The notes under the pieces are model-generated. The model searched no databases. It was not told the origin of the DNA and was given only the letters and a program-made list of their open reading frames with translations. From contig NC_085137.1 in the NCBI RefSeq assembly GCF_035046485.1, positions 342,416,505 through 342,480,504 on the forward strand: DNA of 64,000 nucleotides. The letters are read 5' to 3'. The translations under genes and the position numbers were made by a program. Position 1 is the first letter of the stretch. Every line of letters starts with the position of its first letter. The stretch is from Aedes albopictus (taxonomy: Eukaryota; Arthropoda; Insecta; Diptera; Culicidae). Shown piece after piece: positions 42,631 through 53,470 of the stretch.

Positions 42631-42639
42631 GGGAATCCC
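42631..42639. promoter_or_regulatory. kappaB-like palindrome just upstream of protease gene 2
   Basis: GGGAATCCC lies 8 bp before the ATG at 42648. It is a shorter match to the Rel consensus than the 11-mer upstream of gene 1. Confidence 0.3.
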
Positions 42640-42647
42640 GCGAAACG

Positions 42648-44561
42648 ATGAGGTCAAAGACTATCTGTACGGTGTTTTCCCTGGTTAGCTTTGTATTGCT
42701 GAGATTAGCCGACTATCACTGCTTGGCTGACAAAGGAGGTGCGTGATGTTTGGCGGATGAGTTTTTTTTATGTACCAATATAACTCATGGTTTGTAATTT
42801 TAGTAAGTTGTGGACAACGGCAATTGACCTATCTGGGATTGATAACATCAGGGTATGCCGCCAACGAGGCTGATTGGCCATGGCACGCTGCTATATTTAA
42901 ACGGGTTGCCAAAAAAGAGATTTACATATGTGGTGGAACAATTATTAGTGAAAATTTTATATTGACGGGTAAGTGAATTTCTTGTCGATATGTTATTTCT
43001 GAAAGAATTATTAACTCAATTGATATAATTTTAGCTGCACATTGTACAAGTGTTTTCCGAGCTCTTATTGCGCCCGATGATTTCGTCATCAAACTTGGCC
43101 TGCATAACAAAAGTCATCCCTATGATCACACTACAAACTACAATATCGTTGAAGTTATACGGCACGTCAGCTTCAACACGAATAATATGAACCATGATAT
43201 TGCACTGTTAAGAACCGAAGAGGACATTGTCTATTCCGATTACATACAACCAATCTGCCTTTGGCCTCAGGAGAGATCGGGTTTGAACCAGGTGCTATCA
43301 ACTAGTGGTTATGTAGTGGGCTGGGGACTTGGAGACGAAAGCAAACCCAAGGATATCCTGCAGGAGGCAACGCTGTCCGTAGTGAATCACGCAACTTGCC
43401 TGAAAAGTAAGCCACATCATTTCCAGAAACTACTCTCTGACAGCAATTACTGTGCTGGAAATCGTAACAAGACAAATGTTTGCGACGGTGACAGCGGTGG
43501 TGGAATGTTTTTTAAACTCGATAATTCTTGGTACATTCGAGGATTGGTCAGCACTGGTGCTCGATCCGAATTCAGCAGTCATTGTGATCCTGAACAATAC
43601 GTTGTATTCACTGATATTCCGTACTACCTGAAGTGGATCCACGGCCATCAACAAATTGCCAAAAAACGAAATTTGCTGGACTTGGGAAATTGTGGACTAG
43701 ACGAACATAGCTCTACCACAGACGAGATGGATAAACCGGTGTATCTGCAATATCCATGGATGGCAATACTGGAGTTCAAAGGAGATCTGTCAACAACAGT
43801 TCATGTGTTCTGCAACGGAGCCCTCATCCATCCCAAGTTTGTACTCACGGTTGGCCATTGCGTGGACAGTAGTTTGAAGAAATATCAACTGTAAGATCTA
43901 CTGAACTACCTTACAATTGCAGAAAAAAAAGTATTAACAGCTACTCAATTTATTTTCCAGTAAATCCGTTCGCTTGGGAGAATACAACCAAAAAACCAAT
44001 CCCGATGTGGGTAAACGATCAAACGGAAAAGAAGTCACCACCAACATTCAGTCGATCGATGTGGAAAAGGTTATCAAACATCCTGATTTCAACAGACCTC
44101 AATACGACAATAACATAGCACTGCTGAAGCTGAAATTCCCTGCCGACACCGATCGACCCAATGTGAAGCCAATTTGTATTCCAACCCTGGAGGATCACAA
44201 CGAGCAGTACATAGTAAGTGGATGGAAGCGCGTTGGCCGAGAGGCTCATGTCCTCACTAGAGACTCGGTCCTGGTGGAAGATCCCAACACGTGTAAAGCA
44301 ATCTACAAAAAGTTCAAAGTTAACACCAGCGAGAATCACATCTGTGGGACATACTACCAGGAAGAAATTCAACAATGTTTCCACTTCATGAGTGGAGCAC
44401 CTATGCAGTACGTAAAACGAGTTGATCGGAAAAATCGTTACTTCCTGAAGGGGCTATTTTCGTTTGGATTCCCTGGCTGTAAGCTGAACTATACGGATGT
44501 CTTCACCAGCGTCAACAAGTATACCGGCTGGATTTCGAACGTAGTGGATCAAGAAAAGTAA
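42648..44561 (+). CDS. Secreted tandem S1 serine protease with pseudoprotease second domain (570 aa, 4 exons)
   Basis: Exons 42648-42738, 42804-42968, 43035-43890 and 43961-44561 (1,713 nt including TAA); introns of 65, 66 and 70 bp all have GT-AG ends and keep frame. A hydrophobic signal-like segment (TVFSLVSFVLLRL) starts the protein. SCGQRQ and a predicted mature start ITSG at 44 precede domain 1, which has His88 (TAAHC), Asp140 (HDIALL) and Ser239 (GDSGGG). Domain 2 keeps His360 (GHC) but has Asn422 (NNIALL), and its Ser loop CFHFMSGAP lacks the Gly-Asp pair. So one active and one regulatory or binding domain are likely. The residue at the 189-equivalent is Asn. It is the paralogue of 22781-20992, in opposite orientation, with one extra intron just before AAHC. 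The substrate is unknown. Confidence 0.92.
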
Positions 44562-44749
44562 TATAAATTTGTGTTTGTTTTGTACCAACCTGTCTCGTAC
44601 ACATTTAAAGAAAAAACATGTAAAAACATGAAAAACACGATTTTCAGAAACTGTCATGAATTTGGTAATAATTCGACACTGATTTTTCATTTGAGCTTAA
44701 TACTCCTTTTGTTAAATGCACAGGGTGGCCATCAGTGGTTACCGCGCTA

Positions 44750-44833
44750 ACAATAATTTTACAAAAATTCAAACTTTTCCTTATCTATCTATATAGAGAT
44801 AAGGAAAAGTTTGAATTTTTGTAAAATTATTGT
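44750..44833. repeat. Near-perfect 84-bp palindrome
   Basis: Arms ACAATAATTTTACAAAAATT / AATTTTTGTAAAATTATTGT continue through CAAACTTTTCCTTATCT and its complement to a loop of a few bases. It lies 190 bp after protease gene 2 and abuts a TA microsatellite. Confidence 0.85.
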
Positions 44834-44842
44834 ATTATATAT

Positions 44843-44910
<68 letters not shown>
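44834..44910. repeat. TA dinucleotide microsatellite
   Basis: About 70 bp of almost pure TA directly next to the palindrome. Confidence 0.95.
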
Positions 44911-44916
<6 letters not shown>

Positions 44917-44984
44917 TCAGGTCAAGGAAAATAACTCACATCTCAATATATAAGCCCGTAAAATGATTGGAGGATCTTTCAGGG

Positions 44985-46780
44985 ATACTATTCAAATTAC
45001 CTCCAGCAATCTTTCTAAACGAGATATTTATCCAGGAATTTAATTTCTAGAGAAAGAGATTAGGGTAACCCATGGAACTACTGCAGGTATTTCTTCTTCA
45101 GATATTACTTAAAAAATTCCGTTTCGCCAGACATTTCTTTAGAGTTTCTTATAGGATTACCTCTACAAATTCTAGCACGAATTAATCCATAAATTTCTGC
45201 AAGAGTTTCAGATTCTTTCAGAGATTCTTGTAGGAATTCCTCTATGAATACTTTTAGGTTGTTTTTCCAGAAATTCGTACATTTTTTTGTTGGAATCATT
45301 CCAAAAGTTCTCCAGGCTTACCATCCAGAATAACTCCAGAGATTTCCACAGTAATTTCTTGTAAAATTCCTCCGTGAATAATTCTTTGGCATTTTCCCAG
45401 AAATTCATCTTGAAAATTCTCATGAGATTCATCTAGAAGCTTGTCCAGGGATTCCTCCCAACATGTTTTTACAAGGATGCTTCATTAATGATTTTTTTTA
45501 AGACATTTTACCGGTGACTGTTCTGTAGTTTTTCCAGAGATTTATTCCTTGGAACTTCTCAAAGAATTTTTCAAAAAATAATTCTAGAAGTACCTGTAGA
45601 GAGTCCGGAAGCTCCTCCTTAAGAGATTCCTTCAAAAGATTCCAGGACTATGATTTTCAAAAATTTAAGCAGGTTTTCACCCATATTTAAAAAAAAGTTC
45701 AACAAATTCTTCGAAACATTTCTCCTTATTTTTGGATAGCTTCAGTTTTTTTTTCTTTTCTAGGAATCTCCACAAGGAATCATTGAGAGATTCTTCTGGA
45801 AATTCAAGAATTTCCCCAGAAGATCTGCTGAAAAATCTCTAGGAAAGTCTTTAAAGGCATACCAGGAAATATTTCTGCCAGAATCGCAGGAGCATCTTCA
45901 AAAAGGTTTCACTTAGTTTTAGTAGGAATTTCTGCTGGAATCTCCGAAGTAATTTCTCAAGGAATTTTTGGAGGAACGCTCGATGAGATTTGCGCAGTAT
46001 TTTTTCAAAGGGAAGCGAAATTTATTGAAGAAAAATCCATGGAATAACTTTTGAGGAAATCTCTTCCTGAAATTTCTAAAGAAAACCATAAAATACTGGA
46101 AAAGCTCCTGGATGCTTCTGAAGAAATCCTTGAAGAAATAATCCATAGAGGAATTACTATAGGAAAAAACAATATGTAACGGAAAATTTCAAGAAATCTC
46201 CGGTCTAACAACTCCCTGGAAAACTTCTGAAGGAATCTTAGCGAGCTTTTTTTTTAGAAATTTCTGGAGGAATATCGGAGAAACTTCTTAGGAAACGCTT
46301 GGTAAAACTTCAAGAAACAAATATTGGTAAACTTTAGAAGAGTTTTTGAAATTATCCTACAATAGAATACCTGGAGGATCAAAAAAAATAGAAAATTTGA
46401 ACAATCTCTTGAGAAATTTTCAATGGAACACCTGTAGCATTCCTTAGGAAATGCTAGGAAATCCATAGAAAAAATCATGGAGGTATCCTTGGAGAAAATT
46501 CTGGAGGAATTTTTAGGGAAACAGCCGGTGGAATACTATTTCATCACTTAAATTAATAACATGAAGAATCTCTGATAGATTTTTTGCTGGATTTTTTGTA
46601 TGAATCCCTTAAAGAAAAAAAAACATCCTGGAGACATTCCTATGTATATTCCAATGAAATTATTGAAGAAATTCCCAAAGAAATCAAAGAATACCTATAC
46701 GACTTCCTAAAGGAATCACAAGAATCTTTTCTGAAAATAAACGCAGCCGAAATAATTTCTGAAACAATCTTTTAAAACAA
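44985..46780. repeat. 15-bp GGAATTCC-type array, block 6, diverged, with polarity change
   Basis: From 44985 to about 45480 the complement form prevails (AGGAATTCCTCTATG); from about 45770 to 46780 the direct form does (GGAATTTTTGGAGGAAC). Divergence is greater than in blocks 2 and 5. Confidence 0.65.
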
Positions 46781-46787
46781 TCCAAAT

Positions 46788-46840
46788 GCAGAGATGAGTC
46801 AGCCTAGAGCTTAAAATCTCAATAATAAAGAAACATAAAA
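46788..46840 (+). mobile_element. 3' fragment of the 172-bp tRNA-SINE
   Basis: GATGAGTCAGCCTAGAGCTT and AAAATCTCAATAATA match the end of the 27455 SINE (GATGAACTAGCCTAGGGCTA, AAAATCTCGTTAATA). Confidence 0.55.
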
Positions 46841-46979
46841 GTTCAACAGAAAAGTCTCATTCCTTAAAAACGAATATTCAAAGTAGACCCTAGAAAAATG
46901 CCAGGCCTAGTGCCAGGCAAAGTTTCAAAAGGCATATAATATGAAAAACATCCTAAGAAACTTGTTTAGATATTCTCAA

Positions 46980-47321
46980 AATCATAGCTGAAGGAAGGAT
47001 TCCCTGGAAGAATTTTAGAACCCTAGGAAAATTCTTTGAATAAATTCCTGGAGTAATTTCTGAAGATAATCACACTTTATTTTGGAAGGAATCCTTAGAA
47101 GATTCTAGAACAATTTCTGTGGCAATCCGTGGATGATTTAATAAAACAATACTTGGAGAACTTTCTTAAGGAATCCGTGCAAGCTTTTAGGAAGGAAATC
47201 CATGGACCAATTTCGGAAGGGCACCATGGCTTTCACGGCTGGTTTATCAAAGATTTTTTTTTTAGTTTAGTGGAGCCTTAGAGGAACATATAAATGCATC
47301 TATGGATTTTCTATAGGATTC
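46980..47321 (+). repeat. 15-bp GGAATTCC-type array, block 7
   Basis: Diverged units; the array is split by the LTR element and resumes at 49537. Confidence 0.6.
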
Positions 47322-47682
47322 TGTTAGAAACGCGATTTATTGGAAGGAGCGAAACTTCTCGAAAGCAGCATACTGTTTTGGCAGCTTCAAGACTGCAAAT
47401 AGTTCAATTTTATTTATTTGAATTGTACAAATATTAGCTTTACAACTTACATTTTAGTTCCATTATCTGTCTTCCAAAACGCAATTCATCTAACATCTTC
47501 AATTATGCACCATTAGTAACTATCTCGTAGCTATATTCAGCGAAGTAACTTTCGTATATGACATCACATAACATTCTACATCTGTTCTGTCTGTGACAGA
47601 ATATAACGAAATCCAAATACTATTCAACGGAGAACTCGGGACTCACTAAACACGGAAGGAAATCGTTTGCCTATTTCCAACA
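47322..47682 (-). repeat. 3' LTR (element on minus strand)
   Basis: 361 bp, TG...CA. It differs from the other LTR at ATTGGAAGG/ATTCGAAGG, TTGTACAAA/TTGCACAAA and TTTGCCTAT/TTTGCGTAT. Confidence 0.92.
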
Positions 47683-48371
47683 TACCCCAACCCGTGTAGT
47701 CCCGAATTTCCGTTGAGCATAAAATTATCTTCCACATTAATTAATTCTGTACTATGTCAACAAACGTCATTAAACTTGTGAAGCCCTGAGAAAACGAATT
47801 CATTTAACTCAATAACCTAATCAATAAGTACTTGAAGGCATTCATTGATGTTTCACCAATCCACCACTACATTCCTAAAAATTCAATTTATCTGTTTGTG
47901 AAACAACTACTTCGGTCTCGGTGGTATCAAGAGTCGAAGACGATCGTATCCAGATGCTGTGATGTATACAGGTAACCGTCGTTACTACTAATCTGTCGAT
48001 CGATGCTACAGTGGTTAGCTCCTCTTCTCTCTTCACCGTGCTTATCGCTGTTGTCGCAATTCCATCGCAATAGAGACTCCACGCATCGATGATAAAAGAA
48101 AACGTCGGGCTGCATCTCGAGATAGCCTTGAGTGAGAATATGCGTGAATTGTTGTTTACCAAGTGGTCCTCACAGATCGGTCACTTTACCAGCACCGACT
48201 TTCCCTGAGCTCCATTCATTGGCCCTCCTGGATCAAACCCGATGCTGTCCATCTTTGTTAGTCGATCACATCTACCATCAAAGTCCATTGTTTTAACATC
48301 GGGTATCCGGCCGATCGTTTGTGTTGGAATAGAGCTGTATTTGAAAACCATCATCAGTAAGTCCATTTCAA

Positions 48372-49136
48372 CTACAACGCTTCTTGAAGAATCGCATGTA
48401 AACAAGGCAACGGCAAAGATTTTTCGAATGGGTTCTCCCGTACACATACGACTCCGCGAAGCAATGTGCTCGAGCAAAGAGGAATGGTGAGAGAGCTCTT
48501 GTTTAGGATAATCACATCACAACTACTGGATTTGGATAAAATAAGAATTTCATCAACGCTACTGGTTTCGAACTGGACCGTGCTGTGGAAGCATGACTTG
48601 ACACCGGCTGTAGAGTGCAACACTACTGCTTGCATACTAGACTCTCCCTTACTACGGAAGTTTTCGATCGCATCGATTCCAACGGGCAATTCTGGATGCA
48701 GGTCCTCCTCATTGTTTTTGGCTTGGGTTTCGGAAGCAGGTTTGAAGTGACGTATAGCATTCGGCTGATCAATTCGGGTACTCGGCTGATATGGATCAGA
48801 ACCTATTCCACTGCACTGTACAGACGGGCTGTAGATAGGCTTAATAAGGGTTCCGTCACTTAACGAACTGTACTCGACTGGCATTGTTTCGTCGACATTT
48901 TCCCTGTTACTCTTCCTCGCTCTTGCGTCCCTCTTAGCTTTATAGTGCAATTCGATTTTCCTGGTGGCTTCCTTTGTTGCTTGTTCGATTTGTTCCAAGC
49001 TCCGTTCGTACTCCTGCCGTAGACGTCTACTTTCTTCCTCAAGCTGTATTATACGTATTAGATGCTGTTGCTCTAGCATCCTAAGACGCTCCTGTATCGA
49101 CTTCTTACGGATACTGCTTGTACCGCCGGAATCCAT
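48372..49136 (-). CDS. Coiled-coil, gag-like ORF of the small LTR element (254 aa)
   Basis: Starts at ATG 49136 (MDSGGTSSIRKKS), 39 nt after the 5' LTR. Residues about 10-90 form a strong Glu/Arg/Gln coiled coil (RMLEQQHLIRIIQLEEESRR). The rest is Ser-rich without recognised domains and has no zinc knuckle. Downstream in other frames there are 98- and 95-codon ORFs (48477-48181 and 48162-47875), so a frameshift may have shortened a longer protein. Probably structural (gag-like), as expected for an element copied in trans. Function unproven. Confidence 0.6.
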   Translation of the reverse strand: MDSGGTSSIRKKSIQERLRMLEQQHLIRIIQLEEESRRLRQEYERSLEQIEQATKEATRKIELHYKAKRDARARKSNRENVDETMPVEYSSLSDGTLIKPIYSPSVQCSGIGSDPYQPSTRIDQPNAIRHFKPASETQAKNNEEDLHPELPVGIDAIENFRSKGESSMQAVVLHSTAGVKSCFHSTVQFETSSVDEILILSKSSSCDVIILNKSSLTIPLCSSTLLRGVVCVRENPFEKSLPLPCLHAILQEAL

Positions 49137-49175
49137 GTCTGCGTCGACTCCGAAGCGAATAAAATTCTTGAAGTT

Positions 49176-49536
49176 TGTTAGAAACGCGATTTATTCGAAG
49201 GAGCGAAACTTCTCGAAAGCAGCATACTGTTTTGGCAGCTTCAAGACTGCAAATAGTTCAATTTTATTTATTTGAATTGCACAAATATTAGCTTTACAAC
49301 TTACATTTTAGTTCCATTATCTGTCTTCCAAAACGCAATTCATCTAACATCTTCAATTATGCACCATTAGTAACTATCTCGTAGCTATATTCAGCGAAGT
49401 AACTTTCGTATATGACATCACATAACATTCTACATCTGTTCTGTCTGTGACAGAATATAACGAAATCCAAATACTATTCAACGGAGAACTCGGGACTCAC
49501 TAAACACGGAAGGAAATCGTTTGCGTATTTCCAACA
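49176..49536 (-). repeat. 5' LTR (element on minus strand)
   Basis: 361 bp, about 99% identical by eye to 47322-47682. Confidence 0.92.
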
Positions 49537-50060
49537 AATTCTCTGAAAGAATTCTTGAAGAAATTCTCTCAGGAATCTCAGAAGAAACCCCTGATAGAAT
49601 TACAAAAGAATACATGGCAGACTTTCTAAAGCAATCGCTGGAGAATTTTCCGCAGGAGGATTTTTGTTAAGAAATCCATGAATGGTTTTCCAAATAAATT
49701 ATTCATGAAAATTCTGGAGGAATCCCTTGAAGAATTCGTAAAGGAATTCCTAAAGGATTTCTGATTAAATTCACGCAAAAATTTCAGAAGCAATCTTGCA
49801 AGATTTTTAAAGTAATCTTTTGAGAAATTTTTGATGTAATGTCTAATGGAATTTCCGAAGAAAACGTCTAAAGCTCCTAGGTACATTTTTTTGAAGAACG
49901 TGTAAATGAGTTCCTGGAGAAATCTTTACACAAATTATTGTAGTAATCCCTGAATGAATTTCTAAAGAAATATTTATAAGAATTTCAGAAGATCTCACAG
50001 GACAAATTTCTGAAGAAAAATCCTTAGAAAATTTAGATTATTCGGGTAAATTTCTGATGG
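49537..50060 (+). repeat. 15-bp GGAATTCC-type array, block 8
   Basis: Resumes after the LTR element: AATTCTTGAAGAAAT and related units. Confidence 0.65.
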
Positions 50061-50321
50061 AATCCCTTTGAGTTTTCTCTATATCACAGATATTTGTTTT
50101 TTTTTGTTCGTATGAAGGCGCAACAATTACGTAATAATCAGATACGAGGTTTTCTTGACGCCAAATGATAATAATACTGGTACGCCAAATTATCGGTATC
50201 GCTATCAATATCAGCAACTTCGCTCCACTAGTGATTGCAGCGTGATACAAAATCTTTCAAAATGATCATTTCTGGAATTTCTCGATCCTCCAAACTACTA
50301 TAAAATGCTTTACAGCATATA

Positions 50322-50534
50322 GGATCTTGTACCATTTGGGCAGGTGTACCTATTTTGGGCACTTGCCTCTATAACTAAGTCAATTTCAAACCGATTGATT
50401 TGAATTTTTGTACAGAGTTAAATACTGTACGTGCCTAACTCTATACAAAATTTCAAATCAATCGGTTTGAAATTGACTTAGTTATAGCAGCAAGTGCCCA
50501 AAATAGGTACACTTGCCCAAATGGTACAAGACCC
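50322..50534. mobile_element. TA-flanked foldback MITE, 213 bp
   Basis: Arms of about 95 bp: GGATCTTGTACCATTTGGGC and, reverse-complemented, GGGTCTTGTACCATTTGGGC; both continue through TACCTATTTTGGGCACTTG and AAGTCAATTTCAAACCGATT. TA at 50320-50321 and 50535-50536. Confidence 0.88.
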
Positions 50535-50596
50535 TACCTACACTGGAAAAGAATGTAGTGGAATCTACCGATTTCACAGTGAAATAAATAACCGTA

Positions 50597-51363
50597 CCGT
50601 AATCTGGGGTCAAATTTATCACTTTAAAACAACTTTTGCGAATAAAATCAGTGCCTGTTCAAATATTGCCAAAATAATTTCTGTAAATCCAGTACCCAGC
50701 GGATCTCCATGGAACCATGTGACAGAATTTTGTTCAACAAATTTAAACTTTAAGTTAAATAAGTTCAAATATCAAAATTTTGGAAATGCCACTTTGGGGC
50801 GAAATTGATCAGTACACAATTAAGCATCGGTTGGAAAGCAAAATTTCCTTCACCACTTAATTTTGCTCTACTAAAACCGAAAAACGCGTTTAAAATCTTA
50901 CAACAAGTGAATTTAGTACTATAAATGCAAAATTAAATTTTGAAATTTTCCCTTAAACGCCTAGAGGTAGGCAATTCCATTTGAAAAAAGTGATTTCTAT
51001 CACAGTAAATGACAATTTCATCATAAAATGAACTTTTTTTTAACTATTTCATGTTCTGATTAGCTGCATAACATCCCAACTAAGGCCCCACAAAAATGTT
51101 AAAACAGAGAATTCACGGAAAGTCCTGTTAGCAATTGATTGTTTAGTAGCAATGATTTCAGCTAAATGAGAAATACATTGCAAATTCCTTGAAAAAATAA
51201 GGCAAAACTAACTTTTTTTCTAAAAAAATAAAAGTCTACACTCATCTCTAGACATCTATGAATCAGATGACGTAAAAATTTTAAGATCATTACGACGCTT
51301 AAGAGTTCCTAGTATGGAATTACAATGTAGTACCCGCGTGATCAATTTGACCCCGGTTTACGG
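50597..51363. mobile_element. TA-flanked MITE related to 32196-32976
   Basis: Ends CCGTAATCTGGGGTCAAATT and, reverse-complemented, CCGTAAACCGGGGTCAAATT. Like the 32196 element it has an inner GGGGCGAAATTGATCAGT (near 50795). TA flanks. Confidence 0.8.
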
Positions 51364-51365
51364 TA

Positions 51366-52096
51366 CCTATGATTCTCAACCAACAAAAAAATCAGTTGGA
51401 GTTATACTGGTAATTTAATAAGTAATACTGGTAATTCAACTAGCAGTACACTTACCATCACAAAAAAGAACCTTCATTTTACATACTGTGTTGTAAGAAG
51501 CTTGTTCGGGAAAAATTTACAATGTTTTGTTGTTGGAGCGACTACGCTTTTAGTCAAAATTACTGAAACGCATTGTAACTATAATCATTATTTTAGTGAA
51601 TCTCACAAAGTATGTTGTTGGTTGCAAATCATCGGTACGATTATCAATTTAACCATGTATTCGGTAGTATACACAACAAAATTTTTCTGGGTGTATGTGG
51701 TTTGAATCTCATGCATGCATCATAGGAGTGTTCATATGAGTGTTCGCATGTGTTCGTATCGAATGCACCATTATCCGATATTTATCCATGAAACTTCAAA
51801 GCTATACATTCGGAGCTTTTAAACGTACTAGCTCATGTTCTAGTATAACAGCACACTGTGTGATGCACACGCTTACAAATTTCTGCTTGGCATCGCCTTT
51901 GTTATACCAGTTATTCAGAAGAGTAGATGGATATTGATAAAGGACAGTTAAACCCCATACTCATACTAAGCTCAAATGCATTTTAATAAAAGCTCCCAAG
52001 CACTAAAAATGATGAAATTTCGTGTTTTGATTTATTTTTACAAAGAGGTACCGATTATGGCATAATCTGGATAGGGAAATGAAACCATCTCGGCAA
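51366..52096. other. No gene or clear repeat recognised
   Basis: About 730 bp, short ORFs only. Confidence 0.45.
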
Positions 52097-52466
52097 GGGT
52101 CCTATTTTGGGCACTTTTCTGTTATAACTCAGCCAATTCTGAACCAATTGACACAATTTTTGTAACGCGATGAGATACGTACAGTCAGGTCTTTTTTACG
52201 CGGTTTTCATTTACGCGGCCGCGTAAAAAAAAAACTTCATACAAAAAAAAATCATCGTCTTATTTTTGCACGATTCGTCGAGAAATGGTGAGACTTTTTT
52301 TACGCGGTTTTTTGGATTCTGAACTGAGTCTTTTTTACGCGGTACGTAAACCTGACTGTATAGTATCTAGCCGTGTACAAAATTTCAAGTCAATTGGTTT
52401 GGAATTAACTGACTTATAGCGAAGAGTGCCCAAAATACCGGCCGCTGCCCAAGTGGTTCGCTACCC
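52097..52466. mobile_element. MITE of the TTTTGGGCAC family, split by a second MITE
   Basis: CCTATTTTGGGCACTTTTCT and CAGCCAATTCTGAACCAATT at left are mirrored at right by AATTGGTTTGGAATTAACTG and GTGCCCAAAATACC. The insertion at 52192-52358 sits in the loop. Confidence 0.7.
52192..52358. mobile_element. Nested TA-flanked MITE, 167 bp
   Basis: Ends CAGTCAGGTC and CCTGACTG with TA on both sides (52190-52191, 52359-52360). The interior repeats TTTTTTACGCGG three times and TTTACGCGGCCGCGTAAA once. Confidence 0.82.
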
Positions 52467-52713
52467 TACGTATATGATCCTATATAATATCTCCACGTAT
52501 ATTTCTTCTCAGTAACCGAGTTCATATTGCTGCGTAACTTTCAATTTGATTTCAGTTAAAAGTGAAGCAACTCATCGAAAATGAGTTACCCACATTTAAC
52601 GGCCCTTGAAAGGCAAACGCATTTTACAAAGTAGGATTTTTCCAATTGTACGATAATTTTTAAACAGTAGAATGAGCAAACATGCATATCAGAGAAGTTG
52701 TAATTTAATAAAT

Positions 52714-52789
52714 CTCGGATACTTATTTAAAACGACGTATCAACATAGGATTTGCGTGTATTATACGTCGTTTTGAAAAAGTATCCGAG
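52714..52789. repeat. 76-bp hairpin-forming inverted repeat
   Basis: 27-nt arms CTCGGATACTTATTTAAAAC.. (52714-52740) and the complement at 52763-52789 around a 22-nt loop. Could be a tiny MITE. Confidence 0.7.
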
Positions 52790-53276
52790 AAATGTATATT
52801 TTTAGCGTATTCATGATAACGGTTATGTGCTCGATGCTTTATCCCCTTTGCACTAGTTAAAAGCTCACAAAACTACAGAAAAAAAGCTTTTGTTATTATC
52901 TGAATCATTGACAATACTGGTTTTTACGGAATTACAAAATGCAAGCTGTTATACCGTTGACATAGGGAAACAATTTAAAAAAGAAAACTCCAGAGATTTT
53001 CCGAATAAATGTTTACACAGTAGGCTCAGCAGTATACCAGTCAATCAGTCATGGATATAGAACTTCAAATTGGCTATATGGTCAGCGTTAAGTCAGAGGG
53101 AACCAAGTAACAAAATGATTGACGATGAGATTTTAAAGGCATCTACCCGATTTGCTTAATGTTACATTATTATTATAACACAACTTTATTTTGGTTGACC
53201 TGCAAAAAATGATAATAGTGTGCAGTCAGGGTGGATCAAATGTTTGATATCAAGAGAATTGAAAAAATATGTTATA

Positions 53277-53470
53277 GGGGAAATTACCTATTCTCGGCCG
53301 TTTTGTTCTCTTCGTCTTTGGGGGTTTTTTGAAACCTATTGAACTCAGAGTTGGTCTTAAATCCTTCCCAACTAAGCTGAATTATATGGCCAAGTTTCAG
53401 GCAATTTGGCTGACAAAAACCCCCCATGACGAAGAGAACAAACCTGCCGATAATACCCATTGTCACCCTA
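53277..53470. mobile_element. Degenerate TIR element
   Basis: GGGGAAATTACCTATTCTCG and TTTTGTTCTCTTCGTC at left are mirrored by GACGAAGAGAACAAACC and GATAATACCCATTGTCACCC at right. Imperfect; no TSD defined. Confidence 0.5.

Larger units (their letters stand above)
47322..49536 (-). mobile_element. Small non-autonomous LTR element
   Basis: Two 361-bp direct repeats (TGTTAGAAACGCG...TTTCCAACA; 47322-47682 and 49176-49536) differ by about three bases, which indicates a fairly young insertion. The flanks are GATTC and AATTC (four of five bases shared). The internal part is only 1,493 bp and on the minus strand contains one long ORF (49136-48372), with no protease, RT or integrase visible. The leader is only 39 nt; the primer site was not identified. 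The superfamily is uncertain: the coiled-coil N-terminus resembles that of some Pao gags. Confidence 0.9.
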
